A DNA stretch of 64,000 nt from Pseudomonadota bacterium (GTDB lineage: Bacteria; Pseudomonadota; Gammaproteobacteria; Burkholderiales; Burkholderiaceae_C). The stretch spans positions 1 to 64,000 of the forward strand of contig JAJZVU010000007.1 in the NCBI GenBank assembly GCA_021845505.1, read 5' to 3'. Of this stretch, positions 34,006 to 42,190 are shown piece after piece. The position numbers were made by a program, and so were the translations under genes. How positions within the stretch are numbered: the first letter of the stretch is position 1; the number at the start of each line of letters is the position of its first letter. The notes under the pieces were generated by a model. That model searched no databases. It was not told where the DNA came from and saw only the letters and a list, made by a program, of their open reading frames with translations.

Positions 34006-34460
34006 TCCGATTCCTCCATCGCGCGCCACTGCAACAGTCCGTACGCGCGGTCGCCCCGCAGGTGCTGCTCGAAGACGCCTTGCACGGCCATTCCGATGCG
34101 CACCGGTTGCCGCGCGTCGCCGAGCAGGTTGCCGACCAGCCGTACCGGCTTGGCGTCGGCCAGCTCGACCAGCACGACCAGGTACGGAACCCGCTCGCGC
34201 AGCAGCGGGTGCGAGGCCTGCCACACTCGCTCCCAGCTGTGGACCCGGCCCTGCGCAACGACCTCGGTCCACACCGGATCGAAGGCGTGGCACGCGTGGC
34301 AGATCCACTCGGCTCCTGCCTGCCAGGTCGCGCAGATCGGGCATCGCTGGACCAGCAGGCGTCGTTGCGCGAGGCCTGCCCAGAACGGCGCGGCACAGTC
34401 GGTCGCGCCCAGGCCCGGCGCAGGCAGCCCCTCGGGAAGATAGGTTTCGGCGGCTGGCAT
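34002..34460 (-). CDS. DUF35 Zn-ribbon/OB-fold protein, thiolase partner
   Basis: Small protein of 152 residues. The N-terminal rubredoxin-like zinc ribbon has CPIC (about residues 41-44) and CHAC; the rest is an OB fold that binds the CoA moiety. DUF35 proteins are encoded beside thiolase-fold enzymes and form complexes with them, as in benzylsuccinate degradation (BbsA/BbsB) and steroid side-chain aldolases (ChsH2/Ltp2). Here it begins 2 bases after the thiolase-fold gene, so the same heteromeric complex is likely. Confidence 0.87.
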   Translation of the reverse strand: MPAAETYLPEGLPAPGLGATDCAAPFWAGLAQRRLLVQRCPICATWQAGAEWICHACHAFDPVWTEVVAQGRVHSWERVWQASHPLLRERVPYLVVLVELADAKPVRLVGNLLGDARQPVRIGMAVQGVFEQHLRGDRAYGLLQWRAMEESE

Positions 34461-34462
34461 GC

Positions 34463-35662
34463 TCACAGCGTCCTCCTCGATCCCAGCATCAGATTGCTGC
34501 TCGGAACCACGGCCGGGGCGCCGATGACCAGCGCGACGTCGCTGCGCGCGGCCTGGTTGCAGGACTGCCCCCGCACTTGCCGCACCGCCTCGACGACGAG
34601 CTCGAGGCCTTGCAGGTAGCACTGCGCCAGATGCCCTCCTGCCGTGTTCAGCGGCAGATCGCCGTCGGGCGCGCTGAGTCGCTCCAACGTGAGGAATTCG
34701 TTGAGCTGCGCAGGCTCGAAGAAGCCGTGGTCGAGCAGCGACATGGCGACGGCCGGCGTGAAGTTGGCGTAGCTCTGCACCACCCCGACATCGCGGCTTC
34801 CCAGCCCGGCCATCGCGTACAGATCCCGAGCCAGTTCCCGCTGGCCGGCACGGCCGTATCCGGGATCGTTGTGGGCCGTCGCCGCGGCCCGGCAGGAGGC
34901 GCCGCAGGCAGCCCCCAGCACATAGGCGGGCGGCGGTGCGAACTCCTCCACGCGCTCGGCGGCGACCAGCACCACCGCGGCGGCGCCGTCGGTCTCGACG
35001 CAGCAATCGAACAGTCGCAAAGGCTCGGTGATCCAGCGCGCCGTGTCGTAGGCGTGCGCATCCAGCGGGCGCCCGTGCATGAGGGCGCGCGGATTCGACT
35101 GGGCATGCCGGTAGCTGGCCAGCGCGATGGCCCGCAGCGCGGCCGGCTGGACCCGATGGTCGTGCACGAAGCGCTGGAACTGCATCGCGAAGCGCTGCGG
35201 CGGCGCGGTCACGCCATAGGGGTCCAGGTAGGCGCGTTCGCCATCGGCCGTCGCGGCCTGCGGCCCCTGGCCGAAGCGCCCCGATTGGCCCTGCGCCAGC
35301 GCCCTGTACACCACCACGCAACGGGCCATGCCGCTGGCGATCGCGGCGGCCGCGTTGGCCACCGCGGCGCAACATCCGCCGCCGCCGCCGCCCCATTGCA
35401 AAGGCGTGGCGCGCAGCCGACGCACCCCCAGCGCGCTGGCCAGCCGGGCCGGTTCGTTGCGCTCGCTGCCGAAGGAAGCGAAGCCATCGATGTCCCGCGG
35501 ATCCAGCCCGGCGTCGGCGCACGCGGCGAGCACCGCGCGCAGCAGCAACTTGAACTCGGCTGCTTCGGCGCGCCCGTGGCGCGTGAAGTCGCTCTCGCCG
35601 ATGCCGACGATGGCCGTGCGGCCTCGCAGCGTCGCCGCGGGCGCCGCAGCGTGCCGGCTCAC
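34463..35662 (-). CDS. Thiolase-fold protein, probably retro-aldolase-like (Ltp2/SCP2 type)
   Basis: Protein of 399 residues of the lipid-transfer/SCP2-thiolase group. Where thiolases have the nucleophilic cysteine motif it reads GGGGGGCCAAVANAAAAI, and the usual GHP near the C-terminus is replaced by NTAGGHLAQCYLQG with Y349. Y298 lies in QSYANFTPAV. Loss of the thiolase motifs with retained tyrosines is the pattern of the steroid side-chain aldolase Ltp2, which works with a DUF35 partner. The start is GTG at 35662, overlapping the CaiB gene stop as GTGA. A degradative thiolase is less likely. Confidence 0.82.
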   Translation of the reverse strand: MSRHAAAPAATLRGRTAIVGIGESDFTRHGRAEAAEFKLLLRAVLAACADAGLDPRDIDGFASFGSERNEPARLASALGVRRLRATPLQWGGGGGGCCAAVANAAAAIASGMARCVVVYRALAQGQSGRFGQGPQAATADGERAYLDPYGVTAPPQRFAMQFQRFVHDHRVQPAALRAIALASYRHAQSNPRALMHGRPLDAHAYDTARWITEPLRLFDCCVETDGAAAVVLVAAERVEEFAPPPAYVLGAACGASCRAAATAHNDPGYGRAGQRELARDLYAMAGLGSRDVGVVQSYANFTPAVAMSLLDHGFFEPAQLNEFLTLERLSAPDGDLPLNTAGGHLAQCYLQGLELVVEAVRQVRGQSCNQAARSDVALVIGAPAVVPSSNLMLGSRRTL

Positions 35663-36939
35663 CGCGCCGCCTCGGCCGGCGCCGCGGCACCGAAGGCTCC
35701 CGCGGCCTGCAGCTCGGCGAGGGCCGCTTCGTCGAGGCCTAGCACCTCGCCCAGTACCTGCCGGGTGTGCTCGCCCACGCTCGGCGCGGCACGCTGCCTC
35801 GCCAGCGGCGTGCGTTCGTAGCGGATGGGCGACGCAACCTGGGGAACCCACTCGCCTCGGGAGTCCCTGACCCGGCTGACCAGACCGCGGGCTCGCGCCT
35901 CGGGTGAACGGATGGCCTCGGCGACCGTGCGCACCAATCCGCACGGCACTCCGGCGCTGCGCATCCGCTGCTGCCAATAGGGCCAGGGTCGGCGTGCGAA
36001 GGCGTCGCCGAACAGCGCGAACAGTTCGTCGCGATGGGCGACCCGGTCCCTCGGCGTGGCATAGCGGGGATCCTGCGCGACGTCGGGACGCTCGATCACC
36101 TCGGAGGCCAGGCGCTGGAAGATCTTGCTGTTGCCGCAGTTCAGGTAGAAGCTGCAGTCGGAGGCCCGGAACACCCCGGACGGAGCGGTGTCGGGGCTGG
36201 TATTCGCGTGGCGCCCGATGTCCCGCCCCGAGAACAGGTGCTGCAGCGGCGCCCATCCGGTCATCATCACCGCGGTGTCGAACAGGGCCACCTCGATCGA
36301 TTGACCGAAGCCGTGCCGAACGCGGGCGACCAGCGCGCCCAGGATCGCGTTGGCCGTCATCAGCGCGGTGCTGATGTCCATGACCGGCGACGCCGCGCGC
36401 ACGCCCTCTCGATCGGCGTAGCCGTTCATGGACACGAATCCGCTCTCGGCCTGCGCCACGGGGTCGAAACCCAGGCGGTCCGCGAATTCGCCGTCGCGCC
36501 CGTAGGCCGACACCGAGCAGTAGATCAGGCGCGCATTGCGCTGGCGACAGGCCTCGTAGCCCAGGCCCAGGCGCTGCATCACGCCGGTGGAGAAGTTCTC
36601 CACCACCACATCGGCCTGCTCGACCAGCCGCATCGCCAGGTCGCGGCCCGCCTGGCTTTTCAAGTCGAGCGCGACACTGGACTTGCTGCGATTGGCCCAG
36701 GCGAACGGCGCGCCGAGCCCGACGCCGGGGTCGAAGGGCGGGTACTGCCGCAGATCGTCGCCGCGCCCGGGAGCCTCGATCTTGATCACTTGCGCGCCCA
36801 TGTCGGCCAGGATCATGGTCGCCAGGGGCCCGGCCAGGAAGTGCGAGAAGTCGACGATGCGCACGCCCTGGAGGGCCAGCGGCAGCGCCGGGTCCCTCGC
36901 GGGTTGCTCGGGGAATTCGGTGCACAGGGAGTCGATCAC
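35659..36939 (-). CDS. CaiB/BaiF family CoA-transferase
   Basis: Class III CoA-transferase of 426 residues. It has the N-terminal LQGVRIVDFSHFLAGPLATMILADMGAQVIKIE segment (given as a region), the catalytic-aspartate motif SPVMDISTALMTANAIL and the C-terminal GEHTRQVLGEVLGLD. It would load CoA on a carboxylate from a donor acyl-CoA, starting the pathway. The start is a GTG at 36939 with AGGAG 9 bases upstream; no ATG fits the conserved N-terminus. It overlaps the thiolase-fold gene and lies downstream of the reductase gene. Confidence 0.86.
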   Translation of the reverse strand: MIDSLCTEFPEQPARDPALPLALQGVRIVDFSHFLAGPLATMILADMGAQVIKIEAPGRGDDLRQYPPFDPGVGLGAPFAWANRSKSSVALDLKSQAGRDLAMRLVEQADVVVENFSTGVMQRLGLGYEACRQRNARLIYCSVSAYGRDGEFADRLGFDPVAQAESGFVSMNGYADREGVRAASPVMDISTALMTANAILGALVARVRHGFGQSIEVALFDTAVMMTGWAPLQHLFSGRDIGRHANTSPDTAPSGVFRASDCSFYLNCGNSKIFQRLASEVIERPDVAQDPRYATPRDRVAHRDELFALFGDAFARRPWPYWQQRMRSAGVPCGLVRTVAEAIRSPEARARGLVSRVRDSRGEWVPQVASPIRYERTPLARQRAAPSVGEHTRQVLGEVLGLDEAALAELQAAGAFGAAAPAEAAR

Positions 36940-36992
36940 GGGCAGTCTCCTGGGGGATCGGGATGGCCTGGGTTCACAAGGTCGGGAAACGC

Positions 36993-37958
36993 TCAGAGGT
37001 CGAGCACCAGGCTGTCCGAACGCGCGCCCGAACAGCAGGCGATCACCACGTCGTTCGCGTCTCGTTCGTCTTGCGTCAGGCAACTGTCGCGGTGCTCCGG
37101 AATCCCCGCCAGCACGCCGATCCGGCAAGTCCCGCAGACACCCTGGGTGCACGAGAAGTTCAACCCCACCCCGGCGTCGAGCAGGGCATCGAGCAGGCTC
37201 GAGCCGGGCGCCACCTGGATGCGGCGGCCGCTTCGCGCCAGTTCCACCTCGAAGCCACCGGCGGCGGCGCTGTGCTCCGCCTGGAAGCGCTCGACGTGCA
37301 CGGTATCGGCCGCACGGCCCGCCGCGGCGGCGACGAAGCCGTCGATCAGGCCGGCGGGGCCGCAACAGTAGGCATGCGCCTGCGGCGCAAGGTCCTTCAG
37401 CAGGGCCCCGACGTCCAGGCGGGAATGGCGCTCCCGGCTGGCATGCAGGGCCAGCCGGCCGAGCGCGCCGCTGCACGCCTGCAACTCGCGCAGGCGGCCG
37501 ACGAACGCCGCCTGCCGCCGGGTTGGATAGCTGTAGTGCAACTCCCACGAGCGTCCCAGCCTGGTGCGGGCCGCAAGCATCGAGAGCATGGGCGTGATGC
37601 CGATTCCGCCGGCGACGAACAGCGCATGCCCGGACGAGTCGGCGAGCTCGAAGCCGTTGCGCGGGAGTCCGGCGCGCAAGGTCGCGCCGACGCGTGCCGC
37701 GTCGTGGAACCAGGCGCTGGCTCCTCGGCTCGGCGCCTCGCGCTTGACCGCGATCGAATAGACGCCGCAACGCTGCCCGCGGGAGTCATCCAGCAGCGAA
37801 TAGCTCCTGCGCAGACCGTTCGGCAGATCGATGTCCAGGTGCGCCCCCGGCTCGTAGCCAGGCAGCTCGCGTCCCAGGCCGTCGCACAGTTCGAAGCTCA
37901 GCACCTCGGGAGCCTCGCGGCGAATCCGCGTCACACGCAGGAGCAGGGAGTCGGTCAT
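36993..37958 (-). CDS. VanB-type oxygenase reductase (flavin + [2Fe-2S])
   Basis: Electron-transfer reductase of 321 residues. The N-terminal flavin domain shows RRSYSLL, the NAD(P)H domain GGIGITPMLSM and CCGPAGL, and the C-terminal plant-type ferredoxin carries CTQGVCGTC plus a distal cysteine in DSCLT. This order is that of class IA ring-oxygenase reductases (VanB, phthalate dioxygenase reductase). It is divergent from the Rieske oxygenase gene and is surely its partner. An ATG six codons upstream (37976) is an alternative start; neither has a clear ribosome site. Confidence 0.9.
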   Translation of the reverse strand: MTDSLLLRVTRIRREAPEVLSFELCDGLGRELPGYEPGAHLDIDLPNGLRRSYSLLDDSRGQRCGVYSIAVKREAPSRGASAWFHDAARVGATLRAGLPRNGFELADSSGHALFVAGGIGITPMLSMLAARTRLGRSWELHYSYPTRRQAAFVGRLRELQACSGALGRLALHASRERHSRLDVGALLKDLAPQAHAYCCGPAGLIDGFVAAAAGRAADTVHVERFQAEHSAAAGGFEVELARSGRRIQVAPGSSLLDALLDAGVGLNFSCTQGVCGTCRIGVLAGIPEHRDSCLTQDERDANDVVIACCSGARSDSLVLDL

Positions 37959-37985
37959 GGGTGCGTGTCCGGACATCGAGGCGCC

Positions 37986-38056
37986 ATGCAACCATCGTTT
38001 GGTTGAACCATTGATGCTTGACATCCTAACATGAGAATCCGAGAATGCATCATTGG
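37986..38056. promoter_or_regulatory. Divergent control region with FadR-type GntR site and Rieske-gene promoter
   Basis: TGGTTGAACCA at 38000-38010 fits the FadR-subfamily GntR consensus TnGTnnnACnA. It overlaps a second dyad, CAACCA (37989-37994)/TGGTTG (38000-38005). The plus-strand promoter is TTGACA (38018-38023), 17 bp, GAGAAT (38041-38046). Ten-base inverted arms with one mismatch (38008-38017 and 38047-38056) flank it. The decamer ATGCAACCAT (37986-37995) recurs in reverse at the start of the nearby gntR gene. Confidence 0.65.
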
Positions 38057-38087
38057 TAGGACCTTTGAACAATCGGCAGGAATCGCC

Positions 38088-39410
38088 ATGCTGACACGAG
38101 AGGACAACGAAAGGCTGGTTCGCGTGGGGCCGGGCACGCCGATGGGCGAGTTCATGCGTCGCCACTGGATCCCTTTCCTGCCGGGACGGGACCTGGCCCC
38201 CGACGGCCCACCCTACCGGGTGCGGCTGCTGGGCGAGGACCTGGTGGCGTTTCGCACCGGGCAGGGCAGCATCGGCCTGGTCGACCATGCGTGCCCGCAT
38301 CGAGGCGCCCCGCTGATGTTCGGACGCAACGAGGACGACGGACTGCGCTGCGTCTACCACGGCTGGAAGTTCCATGCCGACGGAAGCTGCCTGGACATGC
38401 CCGCCGAGCCGGCAGGCACGCCGATGCTGCGCCATGTCCGCATCAAGGCGTATCCGGTGCGCGAGCGCAACGGTGTGCTGTGGACCTACATGGGGCCCGC
38501 GGCCGACATGCCGGAACTGCCGGAACTGGAGTGGAACCTGGTCCCGCAGCCACAGTTGGCGCTGTCGCTGCGCGTGCAGGAGTGCAACTGGCTGCAGGCC
38601 CTGGAAGGTGAGATCGACTCCGCGCACGCGGCGATCCTGCACGGCAGGACCGACTCCTCGGGCACGATCAACCAGTGGCGCCAGGCCGCCGATCTGGCGC
38701 CGCGCTTCGAGTGCCACGTGCATGACGCGGGAGTCAGCATCGCCGCGCTGCGGCGCGCCGACGATGCGAACGATTACGTGCGGGTGAACCAGTTCCTCGC
38801 GCCGTTCTGGACGCTGGTGCCCCCGCAATCGCAGTACCCGGAACTCAGCGGCCATGCCTGGGTGCCGATCGACGACGAGAACACGCTGTGCCTGATGTTC
38901 TCCTACCACCCGTCGCAGCCCATGTACGACAAGTCGCTCCAGGTCTTCCGCCAGGGGCACGCGGGCCGCCAGTCCGGCCACCCGTCCGACGACTCCTTCG
39001 AAGCGCGCGCCGTCTGCGAGCCCTTCCACAACTACTGGAGCCGCTTCCAGCGGGCCAACGCCTACGGCTTCGATTACGCCGCGCAGAGCCGGTCGGGACG
39101 CTACAACTCCGGCTTGCCGGGGCTGTGGATCCAGGACGCGGCCGCGCAGTCGGGCGTGGCCCCGATCTACGATCGCAGCCGCGAACACCTGGGAACCAGC
39201 GACACCGGAATCGCGCACACCCGGCGCTTCCTGCTGCAAGCCCTGAACGCGATGGCCAGGGGCCAGACGCCACCGTCGCTGCCCCCGCAGCCGGCGAACT
39301 ACATGCTGCGCGCAGTCTCGATCACCAAACCGAGCGCCGAACCCTGGCGTTCGGCGGCCGAACCCTTCGTGCGCGCGCGCCTGGGGGAAGGCTTCGGCTA
39401 TACGCCTTGA
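38088..39410 (+). CDS. Rieske non-haem iron oxygenase (phthalate-dioxygenase family)
   Basis: Catalytic oxygenase of 440 residues. The Rieske cluster ligands are C69, H71, C88 and H91 (ACPHRGAP and CVYHGWKF). The mononuclear iron site lies in EGEIDSAHAAILHG, with the bridging aspartate and two histidines. It belongs to the single-component-oxygenase group (phthalate, phenoxybenzoate, 3-chlorobenzoate oxygenases), which demethylate, hydroxylate or dihydroxylate aromatic acids. The divergent VanB-type reductase would supply electrons. GCAGGAA precedes the ATG. The substrate is unknown. Confidence 0.9.
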   Translation: MLTREDNERLVRVGPGTPMGEFMRRHWIPFLPGRDLAPDGPPYRVRLLGEDLVAFRTGQGSIGLVDHACPHRGAPLMFGRNEDDGLRCVYHGWKFHADGSCLDMPAEPAGTPMLRHVRIKAYPVRERNGVLWTYMGPAADMPELPELEWNLVPQPQLALSLRVQECNWLQALEGEIDSAHAAILHGRTDSSGTINQWRQAADLAPRFECHVHDAGVSIAALRRADDANDYVRVNQFLAPFWTLVPPQSQYPELSGHAWVPIDDENTLCLMFSYHPSQPMYDKSLQVFRQGHAGRQSGHPSDDSFEARAVCEPFHNYWSRFQRANAYGFDYAAQSRSGRYNSGLPGLWIQDAAAQSGVAPIYDRSREHLGTSDTGIAHTRRFLLQALNAMARGQTPPSLPPQPANYMLRAVSITKPSAEPWRSAAEPFVRARLGEGFGYTP

Positions 39411-39448
39411 GCCCGGCCGCGCGCGGCCCGGCCGGACCGGCCGGGCTC
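39409..39448. terminator. Perfect 10-bp inverted repeat, bidirectional terminator candidate
   Basis: GAGCCCGGCC (39409-39418) pairs with GGCCGGGCTC (39439-39448); the 20-base loop contains further GC-rich pairing. It overlaps both convergent stops, of the Rieske gene and gntR. No T-run is present. Confidence 0.5.
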
Positions 39449-40244
39449 AGAGCCTTCCGCGACCCCCCGGAGCCGAGCGCGCCTGCGCCGCGTCGGGCAG
39501 CACGCCTTCGCCGCCAGGCTGCGCCCCCTGGCGCTTCCACTGGCTCAGGTAGATCTTGTGCAGGCGCTCGAGGAAGGCCGTCATCTCGCGCGACGCCGCA
39601 TCGAAATCCCGCCGCCGCAGGTGGGCGATGAAACGCCGACGCGAGGGCAGCGTGAAACTGTTCTCGCGATAGCCGATGCGCCGTATGAATTCCCCCATCA
39701 CCGCCATGATCGCCTCCATCATGCTCGACACGATGGGATTGCGCGTGGAGCGCGCGAGAATCAGGTGGAATTGGCGATTCAGCAACTGGCGGGTCTCGAA
39801 CTGCTCCTCCGAATTCGCGCGGGCCATCGCCTCGATATTCGCCTCGAGCGCCGCGAAATCCTCCTCGGTGGCGCGTTCGCATGCCACGCGCACGACGACC
39901 TCGCTGATCCACACGCGCGCGTCCGTCAGTTCCAGCGGGGTGATCGCGCCCAGAAAATAGAGATCGCGAAAACCATTGACCACCGCATCCGAACTGCCGG
40001 GCAGGATGAAAGCACCGCCGGTCGCACCCTTCTTGAGCACGAGAATCCCGACGTGCTCGAGTGCGCGCAGGGCTTCGCGCAGGGTATTTCGACTGACCTG
40101 CAGGCGCACCGCGAGTTCGCGCTCCGGCGGCAGCCGGTCGCCCGGCCGCAGTCGGCCCTGGGCGATCAATTGGCGAATCTGGGAAGCGACCTCGTCGATC
40201 GCCCGGGACGGCGCGATGGGCTGGAATTCCGATGGTGGTTTCAT
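39447..40244 (-). CDS. FadR-subfamily GntR transcriptional regulator
   Basis: Regulator of 265 residues. The winged helix-turn-helix (about residues 15-80) includes GDRLPPERELAVRLQVSRNTLREALRALE (given as a region). The all-helical FCD ligand domain (about 95-230) carries the metal-binding aspartate/histidine pattern around NRQFHLILARSTRN. FCD proteins respond to carboxylates. It converges on the Rieske gene and probably controls both the oxygenase and the divergent catabolic operon, since a TnGTnnnACnA site lies in their shared promoter. Its own leader carries a related dyad. Confidence 0.88.
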   Translation of the reverse strand: MKPPSEFQPIAPSRAIDEVASQIRQLIAQGRLRPGDRLPPERELAVRLQVSRNTLREALRALEHVGILVLKKGATGGAFILPGSSDAVVNGFRDLYFLGAITPLELTDARVWISEVVVRVACERATEEDFAALEANIEAMARANSEEQFETRQLLNRQFHLILARSTRNPIVSSMMEAIMAVMGEFIRRIGYRENSFTLPSRRRFIAHLRRRDFDAASREMTAFLERLHKIYLSQWKRQGAQPGGEGVLPDAAQARSAPGGRGRL

Positions 40245-40296
40245 GGTTGCATCAACCGCGGCATCGCGACGCTGGCCCGGGTTGCAGGGAATTCTA
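40243..40296 (-). promoter_or_regulatory. gntR leader dyad and -10 candidate
   Basis: GGTTG-CAT-CAACC at 40245-40257 is a perfect dyad touching the gntR start codon. It includes ATGGTTGCAT (40243-40252), the same decamer found in the divergent Rieske/VanB control region. TAGAAT on the minus strand (40291-40296) could be the -10. Autoregulation is the simplest reading. Confidence 0.5.
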
Positions 40297-40679
40297 CCCG
40301 AAGGGATGGCGGTGGAAAGGATTCGCCACCTGTCGCGAGCGATGCGGCGCGATCGATCCGGCGCGATCCCCGTGCACCCTGGTTTCTGCGCGGCAGTTTA
40401 TGCCCGGCGATCGCGGATCGCAGACGGAACGACGGTTGCTTCCAGCATTTCCGCGATAAAGTCGGGCACGGGTCGGCGCGCTTCCTTGGATCGGCGCATG
40501 CCGACTCGCCATCGCCGGGAAATACCCCGAACGGCGCGTGGACTCGGTTTTTTCCGATCCGCCGCTCGATTATCTTCGCCGCACTGCCGGCGGCTTTCCG
40601 GGGCCGGCCGGCGACCCCTCCCCGCGGCCCGGACCGGAAATCACCGGAGGATTACCGGAAGGGGATCGTCTCCGGTATT
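40258..40679. other. Intergenic region between glpK and gntR
   Basis: About 420 bases without a gene I can support. Besides the putative gntR -10 it holds a hairpin directly after the glpK stop, TACCGGA (40653-40659) with TCCGGTA (40671-40677), which may end the glp transcript, and a T6 run near 40548. The rest shows no family similarity in any frame. Confidence 0.4.
40653..40677 (-). terminator. Hairpin downstream of glpK
   Basis: TACCGGA (40653-40659) pairs with TCCGGTA (40671-40677) around 11 bases, starting 2 bases after the glpK stop on the minus strand. There is no T-run, so termination strength is uncertain. Confidence 0.4.
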
Positions 40680-42188
40680 TCAACAGGCCTGGCCATCGTC
40701 CGCCCACGCGGTCGCGGCCCTGAGCGCGCGCCTCCAGCCGCGCAGCGAGCCGGCGACCTGCCCGGCGTCCATCGCCGCGCTGAAGCGCCGGTCGACCTGC
40801 CACTGGCCCCGCAATGCATCGATTCGCGGCCAGTAGCCCACGGCGAGCCCGGCCAGATAGGCTGCACCGAGCGCGGTGGTTTCGCTGATGCGCGGGCGCA
40901 CGACGTCGACGCCGAGCAGGTCGCACTGGAATTGCATCAACAGGTCGTTCGCGCAGGCGCCGCCGTCGACGCGGAGTTCGTCGATGCGGATCCCCGAGTC
41001 GGCCTGCATGGCCTGCAGCACGTCGACCGACTGGAAGGCGATGGACTCCAGCGCGGCGCGCGCCACGTGCGCCGCCGTCGTGCCTCGCGTGACCCCGAAC
41101 AGCGTGCCGCGGGCGCGCGCGTTCCAGTGCGGGGCCCCGAGGCCGGCGAAGGCCGGCACCAGGTAGACGCCATCGGAATGCGGCACGCTGCGCGCCAGCG
41201 CCTCGATCTCGGAGGCGCTGCGGATGATGCCCAGGCCGTCGCGCAGCCACTGCACCACCGCCCCGGCGATGAAAATGCTGCCCTCCAGCGCATACTGCAC
41301 CCGGCCGTCGACCTGCCAGGCGATGGTGGTCAACAGGTTGTGGCTGGAGTCGATCGCCTGCTCGCCGGTGTTCATCACCAGGAAGCAGCCGGTGCCGTAG
41401 GTGTTCTTCACCATGCCCGGGCGGGTGCACATCTGCCCGAACAGCGCGGCGTGCTGGTCGCCTGCGATGCCGCCGATCGGGATGGCCTTGGCGAGCAGAT
41501 GCGGCTCGGTCGCGCCGACCGGCGACGACGAGGCCACGACCGTCGGCAGCATGCTGCGCGGAACGTCGAAGATCTCGAGCAGCTCGTCGTCCCACCGCAG
41601 CTTGTGGATGTCGAACAGCAGGGTGCGCGACGCGTTGGTCACGTCGGTGACGTGCAGCCTGCGCCCCGACAGGTTCCACAGCAGCCAGCTGTCGACGGTT
41701 CCGAAGGCCAGCCGCCCCTGCCGCGCCATCGCGCGCGCGCCGTCGACGTGATCGAGGATCCAGCGGATCTTGGTCGCGGAGAAGTACGAGTCGATCGGCA
41801 GCCCGGTCTTGCGCCGTACCAGCTGCGCGAGGCCGCGGGACGCGAGCTGCTCGCACCAGTCGGCGGTGCGGCGATCCTGCCAGACGATGGCGTTGTGGAT
41901 CGGCTGCCCCGTCCCGCGATCCCAGACGATGGTCGTCTCGCGCTGGTTGGCGATGCCGATCGCGGCCACCTGCGCGGCACCGATGCGCGCCCGCGTCAGC
42001 GCCTCGGCGGCCACTCCGACCTGGCTCGACCAGATCTCCCAGGGATCGTGCTCGACCCAGCCGGGCCGGGGATAGACCTGGCCGAACTCGTGCTGGGCGG
42101 AGGAGACGACGCTGCCGCTGCGGTCGAACAGCAGCGCGCGTGAACTGGTGGTTCCCTGGTCGAGCGCAAGGATGTACGGGTCGGGCAT
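40680..42188 (-). CDS. glpK: Glycerol kinase
   Basis: FGGY-family sugar kinase of 502 residues that converts glycerol to sn-glycerol 3-phosphate in the cytoplasm. It shows [15 protein letters not shown] (ATP phosphate loop, residues 8-22), [30 protein letters not shown] and the C-terminal phosphate motif [13 protein letters not shown]. Length agrees with the family. It starts 2 bases after the glpD stop, so the two are co-transcribed. No glycerol facilitator gene (glpF) is seen in the window. Confidence 0.95.
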   Translation of the reverse strand: MPDPYILALDQGTTSSRALLFDRSGSVVSSAQHEFGQVYPRPGWVEHDPWEIWSSQVGVAAEALTRARIGAAQVAAIGIANQRETTIVWDRGTGQPIHNAIVWQDRRTADWCEQLASRGLAQLVRRKTGLPIDSYFSATKIRWILDHVDGARAMARQGRLAFGTVDSWLLWNLSGRRLHVTDVTNASRTLLFDIHKLRWDDELLEIFDVPRSMLPTVVASSSPVGATEPHLLAKAIPIGGIAGDQHAALFGQMCTRPGMVKNTYGTGCFLVMNTGEQAIDSSHNLLTTIAWQVDGRVQYALEGSIFIAGAVVQWLRDGLGIIRSASEIEALARSVPHSDGVYLVPAFAGLGAPHWNARARGTLFGVTRGTTAAHVARAALESIAFQSVDVLQAMQADSGIRIDELRVDGGACANDLLMQFQCDLLGVDVVRPRISETTALGAAYLAGLAVGYWPRIDALRGQWQVDRRFSAAMDAGQVAGSLRGWRRALRAATAWADDGQAC

Positions 42189-42190
42189 GG

